A stretch of 64,000 bases of DNA from Micromonospora sp. WMMD1155 (GTDB lineage: Bacteria; Actinomycetota; Actinomycetes; Mycobacteriales; Micromonosporaceae): the NCBI RefSeq assembly GCF_029581275.1, contig NZ_CP120742.1, forward strand, positions 2,206,501 to 2,270,500. The letters are read 5' to 3'. The position numbers and the translations under genes were made by a program. Each line of letters begins with the position of its first letter. Position 1 is the stretch's first letter. Below, piece by piece: positions 24,015-32,193 of the stretch. The notes below the pieces were generated by a model that was given only the letters and a program-made list of their open reading frames with translations, was not told the DNA's origin and ran no database searches.

Positions 24015-25766
24015 GTGAGCGACGAACGCGACCACCCCGGCCCCCCGAACGACGCCACCGAACGCCCTGATCCGGTTCCGGCCGAACGCGCCGCCCACCG
24101 GCCGAGCAGCACCGACCCGCTTGAGCTGGGCTTCACGCCCCGCAAGCCGGTGCCGTGGCTGGCGCCGTTCCTGCTGATCAGCACCGGCATCCGTACGTTG
24201 TTGGCGGTGCTCTTCGGGGCGTACCTGGACAAGCGCGAGTTGCAGAACGCGTTCGACGACGGCGTCTTCCGCCAGGTCGGGCCGGACGGCGGGCTGTGGC
24301 TGGACTACGTGGCGGACCTGGGCGACGGCTTCAACGCCACCTACTCGGTGGCGTACCTGCTGGCGCAGCCGGAGCTGACGGTGGACGGGCACCGCCTGCC
24401 CCGGGCGCAGACCCTGGTGATGGGCGGCGACCAGGTGTACCCGTCGGCGGCCTACGCCTCGTACGAGGACCGCTGCAAGGGCCCCTACCAGGCCGCACTG
24501 CCCGTGCCGCCACCCGACAAGCCCACGCTCTTCGCGGTGCCGGGCAACCACGACTGGTACGACGGCCTGACCGCGTTCCTGCGGTTGTTCGTCCGCTCCC
24601 GGGACCGGAACTTCGCCGGGTGGGGCACCGGCCAGTCCCGGTCGTACTTCGCCGTGGAACTGCCGGCGGGCTGGTGGCTTCTCGGTGTGGACGACCAGTC
24701 CGGCTCGTACCTGGACGACCCGCAGTTGGCCTACTTCGACGAGGTGGCCCGGCGGCTCGGCCCGGAGTCCAAGGTGATCATCGCAGCGCCGGCGCCGACC
24801 TGGGTCAAGGCCGCCGACAACCCGACGGCGTACGACTCGATCGACTACTTCATCCGGACGATCATCGATCCGACCGGCGCACGGGTGCGGCTGCTGATCT
24901 CCGGCGACCTGCATCACTACGCCCGCTACTCCGGGCCGGACCGGCAGCTGATCACGTGCGGCGGAGGCGGCGCGTACCTCTACCCGACCCACAAACTGCC
25001 GGAGCGCATCGAGGTGCCGCCGCGGGACACCCTGGCTCGCCGGGCCAGCTCGACCCAGCCGTACGACCTGGTGGCCCGCTATCCGGACGCGACCCGCTCG
25101 CGTCGCTACGGCTGGGGGATCTTCCCGAGGCTGCCGTTCCGCAATCCGGGCTTCACCACGCTGCTGGGCATTCTGCACACCCTGCTGATGCTGGCCATGG
25201 CGGGCGCGACGGCGAACTGGGCGGACAGCACCGATCAGCGGCTGTTCACCGTCCCCCTGGTGTTGATGGTGCTCGTGACGATGCTGGCGGCGATCCTCTT
25301 CGCCAAGCCGCCGAGCGCGAGCGGCAAGCGCCACGTACGGCACGGGATCCTCGGCGTCAGCCACGGCGTGGCTCAGGTGGCCCTCGCGGCGGCCGGCACG
25401 TGGGCGTGGCTGGCCCTGCCGTTCTACGACTGGCCGTGGCCGCTGCCGGCGGTGGCCGCGGCGGTGCTCTACGGCCCGGTGATCGGTCTGGTGGCCAGTC
25501 AGTTGGTGGCCGCATACCTGCTGGTGGCGGCTTCGTTCGGGGTGAACGCCAACGAACTCTTCGCCGGCCAGGGCATCGAGGACTCGAAGGTGTTCCTGCG
25601 GATGCGCATCGACCCGGACGGCACACTGACGCTCTTCCCGATCGCCGTCGACCGGGTCTCCCGGGACTGGCAGGTGAACCCGGACCAGTCCCCCACCGCA
25701 AGCTGGCTGACCCCGAAGACCAACCTGACCCCCCGCCTGGCCGAACCACCCACAGTCCTGCCCTGA
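24015..25766 (+). CDS. Calcineurin-like metallophosphoesterase with C-terminal membrane segments
   Basis: 583 aa. The metal-binding motifs are present: DLGDG near residue 100, MGGDQVYP near 138, GNHDWYDG near 178 and SGDLHHYAR near 300, matching GD-x-GNHD-x-GDxH. A single hydrophobic segment (about 48-65) lies before the catalytic domain. Four or five more (about 380-510) follow it, so the enzyme is membrane-bound. The last 60 residues are hydrophilic. The substrate phosphoester is unknown. GTG at 24015 (VSDERDHPG) is chosen because the frame to 23883 overlaps the tRNA promoter region. The stop lies just before a CCCGA repeat and palindromic repeat copy 2. Confidence 0.88.
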   Translation: MSDERDHPGPPNDATERPDPVPAERAAHRPSSTDPLELGFTPRKPVPWLAPFLLISTGIRTLLAVLFGAYLDKRELQNAFDDGVFRQVGPDGGLWLDYVADLGDGFNATYSVAYLLAQPELTVDGHRLPRAQTLVMGGDQVYPSAAYASYEDRCKGPYQAALPVPPPDKPTLFAVPGNHDWYDGLTAFLRLFVRSRDRNFAGWGTGQSRSYFAVELPAGWWLLGVDDQSGSYLDDPQLAYFDEVARRLGPESKVIIAAPAPTWVKAADNPTAYDSIDYFIRTIIDPTGARVRLLISGDLHHYARYSGPDRQLITCGGGGAYLYPTHKLPERIEVPPRDTLARRASSTQPYDLVARYPDATRSRRYGWGIFPRLPFRNPGFTTLLGILHTLLMLAMAGATANWADSTDQRLFTVPLVLMVLVTMLAAILFAKPPSASGKRHVRHGILGVSHGVAQVALAAAGTWAWLALPFYDWPWPLPAVAAAVLYGPVIGLVASQLVAAYLLVAASFGVNANELFAGQGIEDSKVFLRMRIDPDGTLTLFPIAVDRVSRDWQVNPDQSPTASWLTPKTNLTPRLAEPPTVLP

Positions 25767-25814
25767 CCCCACCCCACCCGACCCGACCCGACCCGACCCG
25801 ACCCGCAGAGCGAA

Positions 25815-25872
25815 GTTGATCAAGAGGTTTGCGTCAAAAATCGAGCCGAACATGACGCAAACCTCTTGATCA
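25815..25872. repeat. Long palindromic intergenic repeat, copy 2
   Basis: The arm TGATCAAGAGGTTTGCGTCA (25817-25836) is exactly complementary to 25853-25872. The left arm also keeps the GT of copy 1, whereas the right arm differs there. The 16-nt spacer differs from copy 1 at 11775-11834. It lies between converging genes, after six tandem CCCGA units (25777-25804) and before G-rich runs (25876-25931), both of which are potential quadruplex strands. Confidence 0.9.
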
Positions 25873-25931
25873 CCGCGGGGGCGCCGCAGGGGGCGCCGCA
25901 GGGGGCGCGGGGTGGGGGTCGGGGGTCGGGG

Positions 25932-26771
25932 TTAGGCGGTGTAGTGCTGGTCGTGGGCTTGGCGGGGGGCGCAGACGGAGGCGCGGGAGCAGGAGCAGCG
26001 GGAGCCGTCGGCGTCCAGTCGGACCGTCACCGCGTCGCGGGGGACGCTGTGGCCGACCACCCGGCCGTCCCCCTCGGGCGTGGAGACCCGGCTGCCGACC
26101 GCCGGGGCGGTCTCCTGGAAGCGCTGGTACAGCGGATGCTCGTACTTCAGGCAGCACATCAGCCGGCCGCACGCCCCGGAGATGCGCAGCGGGTTCAGCG
26201 GCAGGTCCTGGTCCTTCGCCATCCGGATGGTCACCGGCTCGAAGTCGGTCAGGAAGGTGGCGCAGCACAGGTCGCGACCGCAGGAGCCGATGCCGCCCTG
26301 CACCCGCGCCGAGTCACGGGCGGAGAGCTGACGCAGCTCGACCCGGCAGTGCAGGGTGGCGCCCAGGTCGCGGACCAGGGAGCGGAAGTCCACCCGGTGC
26401 GGGGCGGTGAAGTACACCGTGCTGCGTTCACCGCCGCCCTCGGCGGAGCCGAGCACATGGTCGACGGCCACCACCTTCATCGGCAGGCCGTGCGAGCGGA
26501 TCAGCCGTTTCGCGGCCACCTTCGCCTCGGCCTTGCGGCGACGCAGCGCCTCGTCCCGCCGCAGGTCGTCCTCGGCGGCCAGCCCCACCAGCCGGGGGAA
26601 ACCGTCGGTCTCCTCGGTCACCCACTGCGCGGCCCACACGCACTCGGCCACCTCGGGCCCGTCGTCGGTGGGCACCAGCACCTTGTCGCCGACCTGCGGG
26701 CGCAACTCGCCGGGGTCGAGGTAGTAGAGGCGCCCGTACCGGTTGAAGCTGACCGCGCAGAGCATGCCCAT
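25932..26771 (-). CDS. PSP1-domain protein, RicT/YaaT-like
   Basis: 279 aa. PSP1 proteins begin with VSFNRYGRLYYLDPG-type strands, then QVGDKVLVPTDDGPEVAECV. The cysteines in GGIGSCGRDLCCATF and SGACGRLMCCLKYEH (about 160-200) match the CxxxxCC pairs that bind Fe-S clusters in RicT homologues. In Bacillus the RicAFT complex affects RNA maturation and development; a complex partner in this organism is not visible. The last residues (SCSRASVCAPRQAHDQHYTA) carry further Cys and His. ATG at 26771 or 26765 is possible, since GGGGGG precedes both. Confidence 0.9.
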   Translation of the reverse strand: MGMLCAVSFNRYGRLYYLDPGELRPQVGDKVLVPTDDGPEVAECVWAAQWVTEETDGFPRLVGLAAEDDLRRDEALRRRKAEAKVAAKRLIRSHGLPMKVVAVDHVLGSAEGGGERSTVYFTAPHRVDFRSLVRDLGATLHCRVELRQLSARDSARVQGGIGSCGRDLCCATFLTDFEPVTIRMAKDQDLPLNPLRISGACGRLMCCLKYEHPLYQRFQETAPAVGSRVSTPEGDGRVVGHSVPRDAVTVRLDADGSRCSCSRASVCAPRQAHDQHYTA

Positions 26772-26975
26772 CCCCCCACCCTACGACGCCCCCGCGTCGG
26801 ACAGCACCTCAGCCGACGACGCCCCGCTTGCATTCATGACCGTCGACTCGTCCTATTGCCCGACGGCCCGTCGTGCCGTTGCCCCTCGCCCGGACGGTTG
26901 AATCCGGGCCCCGGCAGCAGACAAGACCGCCTCGACAGCGTTGAGTGGAGGCATACCTGCGGGGGGTGCAGGGGA

Positions 26976-27038
26976 AGACCACGGCGTCGCCCGGGAAGCC
27001 GACTCAGGTCGGGATGCCCGCGAGCGACGCCGTGGTCT
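26976..27038. repeat. Inverted repeat with 15-bp perfect arms between two minus-strand units
   Basis: AGACCACGGCGTCGC (26976-26990) pairs with GCGACGCCGTGGTCT (27024-27038), spacer 33 bp. It sits 41 bp past the stop of the WXG-like operon (ends 27080) and could be its terminator. The remaining 26772-27079 region shows no gene. Confidence 0.65.
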
Positions 27039-27079
27039 GTTCGGGACCGGTGCGGCGACGGCCGGGGCAGCGGGCCCGG

Positions 27080-27760
27080 CTACCAGCCGACCCGGGTGGG
27101 CTGGTCGTAGCGGGGCCGCCCCTCCGTCGGCGGCCGCCACGACACCTCCGCGAGGCTCGGCGCCCACTGCCGCAGCAGCGTCTCCGCACCGTCGTACGCG
27201 ACGCAGAGCACCGCCAGCACCCGGGCGGCGATCTCGGCGGCGTCGGCCACGCCGGGCCCGATCGGCCCGGGCCGCGTCGACACACCCGTGGCGGTCGCGG
27301 CGACGACGGCCACCGTTTCGGCCGAGCGCAGCACGTCGGCGAGGGTGCGGGCGAGGGCGAGTCGGCTGCCCTCCACCCAGTCGGCGAGCGCGTCGGCGTA
27401 GCCGGCTGTGGATTCGAGCCGCCCGACCAGGCTGTCGGGGCCCTCGTCGAGGTGGTGCAGCAGTGCCGCCCGCTGCTGTCCGTACGCCGTGGCGGCCGGA
27501 CCGGACCAGAGCACCTGGTCGGTGAGCGCAGCGGAGACGTCGTCGTACCCCCGGACGAGCCGGCGCACCGCGTGCCCGGCACCGGCGAGCGGCGCGGGGT
27601 GGAGGTCGAGGAAGCCGCGCACCGCCTCGCCCGGCAGCACCTGCATGCGGCGCAGCAGCGGCCAGACCCGGTGGCCCTCCGGGACGCCCGCGGCGATCAG
27701 TGCGTCGACGCGGCGCAGCAGGTCGAGGCCGGGCTCGGCGAGCCGGTCCAGTGCGTCCAT
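27080..27760 (-). CDS. Helical protein of YbaB/WXG-like operon, unknown function
   Basis: 226 aa, almost entirely alpha-helical and alanine-rich, no membrane segment. The central part (VLWSGPAATAYGQQRAALLHHL) recalls the W-x-G turn of WXG100-type proteins with helices on both sides. The C-terminus (SLAEVSWRPPTEGRPRYDQPTRVGW) is Trp/Pro-rich. I do not recognise a named family. ATG at 27760 overlaps the stop of the preceding gene (ATGA), so it is the third gene of an operon starting at 28396. Confidence 0.7.
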   Translation of the reverse strand: MDALDRLAEPGLDLLRRVDALIAAGVPEGHRVWPLLRRMQVLPGEAVRGFLDLHPAPLAGAGHAVRRLVRGYDDVSAALTDQVLWSGPAATAYGQQRAALLHHLDEGPDSLVGRLESTAGYADALADWVEGSRLALARTLADVLRSAETVAVVAATATGVSTRPGPIGPGVADAAEIAARVLAVLCVAYDGAETLLRQWAPSLAEVSWRPPTEGRPRYDQPTRVGW

Positions 27761-28065
27761 CACGGTTCCCCGGCGAGCCGGCGGCGGGCCGCCCGGTCGA
27801 CCTCGGCGTAGCGGTCGGCGGCCTCCCGCACGGCGGCGGCGGCGGTGGCCAGCCGACCGGCGGCGGCGCGGGCCTCGCGGGCCCGGTCGTCGGTGGCCGT
27901 GGTCCACTGCCGGTGCAACGCGCGACCGATCTCGCCGGGCCGACCGGGGGTGTCGGCGCCGAACGCGGCCTGGGCCGGATCGGTGGCGGTGACGGTGTGC
28001 GAGACGGCGGTGAGCGTGGCGCTCGCCTCGTCGAGCCGGGCGGAGAGCGCGCGCAGTGTGTCCAT
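27760..28065 (-). CDS. WXG/ESX-like small helical protein
   Basis: 101 aa, two long amphipathic helices separated by FGADTPGRPGEIGRALHRQW. Length and arrangement resemble actinobacterial type VII secretion target proteins of the ESX-like group, though no strict Trp-x-Gly turn is seen. It starts 1 bp beyond the YbaB-like gene stop (TGA 28067-28069, ATG 28065) and its stop overlaps the next start, so the three genes are one unit. Export by a type VII system is inference, because no ESX motor genes lie in this window. Confidence 0.65.
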   Translation of the reverse strand: MDTLRALSARLDEASATLTAVSHTVTATDPAQAAFGADTPGRPGEIGRALHRQWTTATDDRAREARAAAGRLATAAAAVREAADRYAEVDRAARRRLAGEP

Positions 28066-28066
28066 C

Positions 28067-28396
28067 TCAGGCTCCCGCGAGCGGTCGGTAGGCGGCGAAC
28101 GTCTCGTTGTGCAGCTTCTCCCGGGCCCATTCGGCGGCATCGGCCGCCGCGGTGACCGCGGCCTGCACGGAGCCGGCCACATCCCGTGGGCTGCGAGTGT
28201 GCAGCGGCCCGAGGAACCGGACGTCGGTGATCCGCCCACCGGCGGTGACCACCACCTCGACCAGACCGTCCGGCGACCGGACGGTCACCTCGACGGTCGA
28301 CACCGCCTGGTCGAACTCGACCTGCAGCGACTCGATGCGGCGGTAGCGCCGCACCGCCTCCTCGATCCAGGCTTCGTCGATCTCCCCCCGCGGCAT
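28067..28396 (-). CDS. YbaB/EbfC DNA-binding family protein
   Basis: 109 aa. The YbaB core is recognisable as TVEVTVRSPDGLVEVVVTAGGRITDVRFLG, a beta-strand pair after a helix, followed by VAGSVQAAVTAAADAAEWA. Actinobacteria carry many such YbaB paralogues beside WXG-type genes and they are distinct from nucleoid YbaB of the dnaX operon. A DNA-binding or chaperone role is possible. ATG at 28396 starts MPRGEIDEAWIEEAV with GGGAGGAG ahead. First gene of the three-gene operon. Confidence 0.78.
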   Translation of the reverse strand: MPRGEIDEAWIEEAVRRYRRIESLQVEFDQAVSTVEVTVRSPDGLVEVVVTAGGRITDVRFLGPLHTRSPRDVAGSVQAAVTAAADAAEWAREKLHNETFAAYRPLAGA

Positions 28397-28517
28397 CGGC
28401 CGACTCCTCCCGGGTGATCCCTCACTCAGCGTGCCGTCACCGTCACCACGGCACAGGGACCGTACCGCACAGCAATCGGGCCTGTCGATGCCTGTGGACA
28501 ACGGTGGAAGCCGCGGG

Positions 28518-29786
28518 TCAGCCCTTCCAGAGGGCGAGCATCATCGCCTCGACCGCGATCCGCGGCTTCACGTTCGCCTCGATCGCCGACCGGCAGGCGA
28601 GCACTGCCTCCAGCCGGCGCAGCGCCCCCTCGGCGTCCCACTTCTGCGCGCCGGCACCGGCCAGCGCGGCCGTGTCGGTGTGCACCGGGGCGACGGGCGC
28701 GCGCAGCGCCATGGTGAGCGCGTCCCGGTAGAAACCCGCCAGGTCGACGAGCGCCCGGTCCAGCGCGTCCCGCTGGGCCCGGGTGGCCCGCGACTTCTGC
28801 CGCTTCTCCAACTCCTTGAGCTGACCGGCGGCACCCCGGATCGCGCCGGCCGCGCCCCGGCCGGTGCCACCCGCGCCGAGCGCGGTCTCCAGCGCCGCCC
28901 GCTCGGCCGCGTCGGCCTCGGTGACCGACGCCTCGGCCTCCGCCTCGGCCGCCTCGATCAGCGCGGACGCCGCGTCGAACGCCGCACCGACGCCGGTCAA
29001 CCGGCGCGGCACCGCGAGCACCGCCTCACGTCGCTTGCGCGCCTCCGGGTCGCGGGCCAGGCGGCGGGCCCGACCCACGTGCCCCTGCGCGGCCGCCGCC
29101 GCCCACTGCGCCACGTCGGGCGCGATGCCGTCACGACGGACCAGCACCTCGGCCACCGCGGTGGCCGGCGGCTGCCGCAGGGGTACGACGCGACAGCGCG
29201 ACCGGATGGTCACCGAGACGTCGTCCGGGTGGGTGGACGGGGCGCAGAGCAGGAAGACCGTACGCGGCGGAGGTTCCTCGATCGCCTTGAGCAACGCGTT
29301 GCCGGCGGCCTCGGTGAGCCGGTCGGCGTCCTCGATGACCACCACCTGCCAGCGCCCGCCGGAGGGGGTGGTGGCCGCGCGCAGCACCAGCGCGCGCATC
29401 TCGTTGACCCCGATGGAGAGCCCTTCCGGCACCACCAGCCGGACGTCGGCGTGGGTGCCGCCCATCGTGGTGCGGCAGCCGGGGCACTCACCGCACCCGG
29501 TGCCGTGCACGCACTGGAGCGCGGCGGCGAACGCCCGGGCGGCCACCGAGCGGCCCGAGCCGGGAGGGCCGGTGAAGATCCAGGCGTGCGTCATCCCGGC
29601 AGCCGGGTCCACCCCGCCGGGCCTGGTCTCGTCGGCGAGCGCGGAGTCCCCGTCGCCGACGGCGATCAGCGCGGGCGCCCGGTCGGCCGCGCCCGCGCGC
29701 AGCACGGCAGCCGCGGCGGCGGCGGCCCGACGCAGCTCGGCCACCGCCTCGTCCTGACCGACCAGGTCGGCGAAGACGTCCGGCAT
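28518..29786 (-). CDS. holB: DNA polymerase III subunit delta'
   Basis: 422 aa. AAA+ clamp-loader subunit: the P-loop region is TGPPGSGRSVAARAF near residue 75, the zinc ligands lie in HGTGCGECPGC near 97, the Walker B-like region is VVVIEDADRLTEAAGNALLK and the Ser-Arg-Cys sensor is VTIRSRCRVVPL. The C-terminal third is the helical collar domain. Delta' helps load the sliding clamp at replication forks. ATG at 29786 overlaps the stop of the kinase fusion gene by one base, so the two are co-translated, as in other actinobacteria. The last bases lie before a short YbaB promoter region. Confidence 0.95.
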   Translation of the reverse strand: MPDVFADLVGQDEAVAELRRAAAAAAAVLRAGAADRAPALIAVGDGDSALADETRPGGVDPAAGMTHAWIFTGPPGSGRSVAARAFAAALQCVHGTGCGECPGCRTTMGGTHADVRLVVPEGLSIGVNEMRALVLRAATTPSGGRWQVVVIEDADRLTEAAGNALLKAIEEPPPRTVFLLCAPSTHPDDVSVTIRSRCRVVPLRQPPATAVAEVLVRRDGIAPDVAQWAAAAAQGHVGRARRLARDPEARKRREAVLAVPRRLTGVGAAFDAASALIEAAEAEAEASVTEADAAERAALETALGAGGTGRGAAGAIRGAAGQLKELEKRQKSRATRAQRDALDRALVDLAGFYRDALTMALRAPVAPVHTDTAALAGAGAQKWDAEGALRRLEAVLACRSAIEANVKPRIAVEAMMLALWKG

Positions 29787-31975
29787 CAGGTCTTGTGCTC
29801 CATCGTCACCAGCTCCGCGTCGGATAACTCGGGCTGCACCGAGGTGTCCGGACCCTGCGCCGGACGGGGGTGCACGATGCCGCCCGGGCTGCCGAGCATC
29901 TCCTCGACCCGGCGGACCACCTGCCCGGTGATCTCGTCGGCCGGTCGGGACGCGTCGAGCACCAGGTAACGCTTCGGATCGGCGGCGGCGAGGTCGAGGA
30001 AGGCGTACCGGACCCGCTCGTGGAAGGCGACCGACTCGGCCTCCAGCCGGTCGGTGCCGGCGCTGCGCGAGACCACCCGGGACAGGCCGGTCTGCGGCTC
30101 GACGTCCAGCAGCACCACCAGGTCGGGCTTGAGCCCGCCGGTGGCCCAGGAGGAGAGCCAGGAGACCTCGTCGACGGGCAGGGTCCGGCCCGCACCCTGG
30201 TACGCCAGGGACGAGTCGACGTACCGGTCGCTGATCACCACACCACCCCGGACCAGCGCGGGCCGGACGACGGTGGCCACGTGGTGCGCGCGGTCGGCGG
30301 CGTAGAGCAGGGCCTCGGCCCGTGGTGAGGGCGCCTCGTCGCCGGAGGTGTCCAGCACCAGTGACCGGATCCGTTGGCCGACGGCTGTCGCCCCCGGTTC
30401 CCGGGTGACCACCACGTCACGCCCCTGGCCGCGCAGCCGCTCGGCGAGCGCGGCGAGTTGGGTGGACTTGCCGGCGCCCTCGCCGCCCTCGAACACCACG
30501 AACAGCCCGGTGGAGACGAACGGCTCGGAGGGCATCAACGGGCGGCCCCGGATCGAGCCCCAGAGGTCGGCGAGGACGGGGACGCCCTTCTTGTCGTCCA
30601 TCTGGCCGAACGCGCTGATCCCGGCGAAGATGCCGGCCGCGCCGGCGGCGAGCAGCAGCAGTCGGGTCGAGGAGATGGACACGCCCAGGTCGGCGATCTC
30701 CAACTTGCGGGAGCCACCGACACCGGCGAGCAGACTGCTCAGCGCGATGGCCAGGATCAGCACCAGCCGGGTGCCGATCTGCACCACGGCGAAGACCCGG
30801 CCGCGCACCTCGTCCTTGATTTCGCCACCGAGCAGGGTGGTGCCGGCCAGGAAGGCCATGCCGGCACCGGCACCGACCAGCACCGCGCCGACGATCGCCA
30901 TGGACAGGTGGATGGCGAAGGCGAGGGTCATCACGGCGGCGCTGGCCAGCACGATGCTCATGCCGAACCAGCGACGCCGGGACATCTCCTTGACGATCAT
31001 CGGACCGAGCCCGATGCCCAACGCGAGGCCGACGAAGATGGCACCGAAGAGCAGGGAGAACGCGGCGTCGCCGGCACCGAGTGAGCTGGCGAAGAACTTC
31101 GCGGTGCCGATGACGATGCCGCCGCCGGCGAACGCGCCCAGGATGCCGAGGACCAGGCCACGCACCAGCGGGGTCTGGCCGATGAACTGCCAGCCCTCCT
31201 TGAACTGGCGCAGCATGCCCTGCTCCTGGCGGTCGGCCTCGGCGGTCTGCCCCTGGCTGATCTCCTTGATGCCGAACGCGACGACCAGGGCGGTGGCCAG
31301 TCGGGAGAGGGCGTTGAACCAGAGCGCCAGCTGGGCCGGTTCGGCCCAGTCCGGGAAGTTGCCGCCGGTCACGCCCCGGACGCTGCGGTCCAGGCCGGCG
31401 CTGACGGCGGCGGCGAGCACCGGGGTCAGGCCGTAGGTGGTGATGAGCGTGAGCTGGTTGGCCGCCTCCAGCCGGGCGCGCGGGATCAGGTTGGGGACCG
31501 CGGCCTCCTTGGCCGGGATCCAGATCAGCGTGATCGACTCGATGAGGAAGGTGGCGACGGTTGCCCACAGGACCACCACGGCGCCGCTGGCGCCGACGAG
31601 CGCGACCATCGGGATCGAGGCGAAGAGCACGAACCGGAGCAGGTCGCAGATGACCATCGTCCAGCGTCGGTCGAAGCGGTCGGCGAGCACGCCGGCGATC
31701 GGCCCGAGCACCAGCGCGGGTAGCAGACGGATCGCGATGACGCCACCGAAGACCGCGCCCTGGGCGGTGCTGCCCTCGACCTGGGAGGAGGCGAAGACCG
31801 AGGTGGCCAGCAGGCCGAGCCAGTCACCGAAGGAGGCCGCGCCGAGCACGATCCAGAGGCGGCGGAACGGCTGGATGCGCAGAACCGACCGGATGGCGGC
31901 ATAGCCGGACGGATCGACCTGACCGCCGCTGGGCTGATTGGCGGCGGTGCCGGACCGGCCGCCGGAGCGCGACAC
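29786..31975 (-). CDS. tmk: Bifunctional MFS-type membrane protein / thymidylate kinase
   Basis: 729 aa. The N-terminal half (about 30-460) is a 12-helix MFS-like membrane domain with ADRFDRRW after helix 2. The C-terminal half (about 490-700) is a dTMP kinase: P-loop FEGGEGAGKSTQ, the conserved TREPGAT, the DRYVDSSLAYQGAGR block and the lid region with arginines. It phosphorylates dTMP to dTDP for DNA synthesis; the membrane domain's role is unknown. This fusion is known in actinobacteria. GTG at 31975 is the conventional start, but the best ribosome site (GGAGG) points at ATC 32008 in the same frame. It precedes holB in one operon. Confidence 0.93.
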   Translation of the reverse strand: MSRSGGRSGTAANQPSGGQVDPSGYAAIRSVLRIQPFRRLWIVLGAASFGDWLGLLATSVFASSQVEGSTAQGAVFGGVIAIRLLPALVLGPIAGVLADRFDRRWTMVICDLLRFVLFASIPMVALVGASGAVVVLWATVATFLIESITLIWIPAKEAAVPNLIPRARLEAANQLTLITTYGLTPVLAAAVSAGLDRSVRGVTGGNFPDWAEPAQLALWFNALSRLATALVVAFGIKEISQGQTAEADRQEQGMLRQFKEGWQFIGQTPLVRGLVLGILGAFAGGGIVIGTAKFFASSLGAGDAAFSLLFGAIFVGLALGIGLGPMIVKEMSRRRWFGMSIVLASAAVMTLAFAIHLSMAIVGAVLVGAGAGMAFLAGTTLLGGEIKDEVRGRVFAVVQIGTRLVLILAIALSSLLAGVGGSRKLEIADLGVSISSTRLLLLAAGAAGIFAGISAFGQMDDKKGVPVLADLWGSIRGRPLMPSEPFVSTGLFVVFEGGEGAGKSTQLAALAERLRGQGRDVVVTREPGATAVGQRIRSLVLDTSGDEAPSPRAEALLYAADRAHHVATVVRPALVRGGVVISDRYVDSSLAYQGAGRTLPVDEVSWLSSWATGGLKPDLVVLLDVEPQTGLSRVVSRSAGTDRLEAESVAFHERVRYAFLDLAAADPKRYLVLDASRPADEITGQVVRRVEEMLGSPGGIVHPRPAQGPDTSVQPELSDAELVTMEHKT

Positions 31976-32193
31976 GCCGGGCGACTCGCCGCTGTTCTGG
32001 CTTTCGATGGCCGTACCTCCACGTGCCGGCCCATCGCTGGGCGCCTCCGGTGCAACACTCTAGACCCGGTGGGGGGCCACCCCACCGGCGACATTCTCCT
32101 GCTCGCTGAGCCTAGGCCGCCGGAGCCACCGACCGCAGCCCGGACGTACGCGAGGGTATTTCGCATTTACCGTCGGACAGTTAGCGTGCACAC

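Noticed and set aside
25777..25804. CCCGA repeats as a CRISPR array
   Set aside because: The 5-bp units are directly joined with no spacers, so this is a simple tandem repeat.
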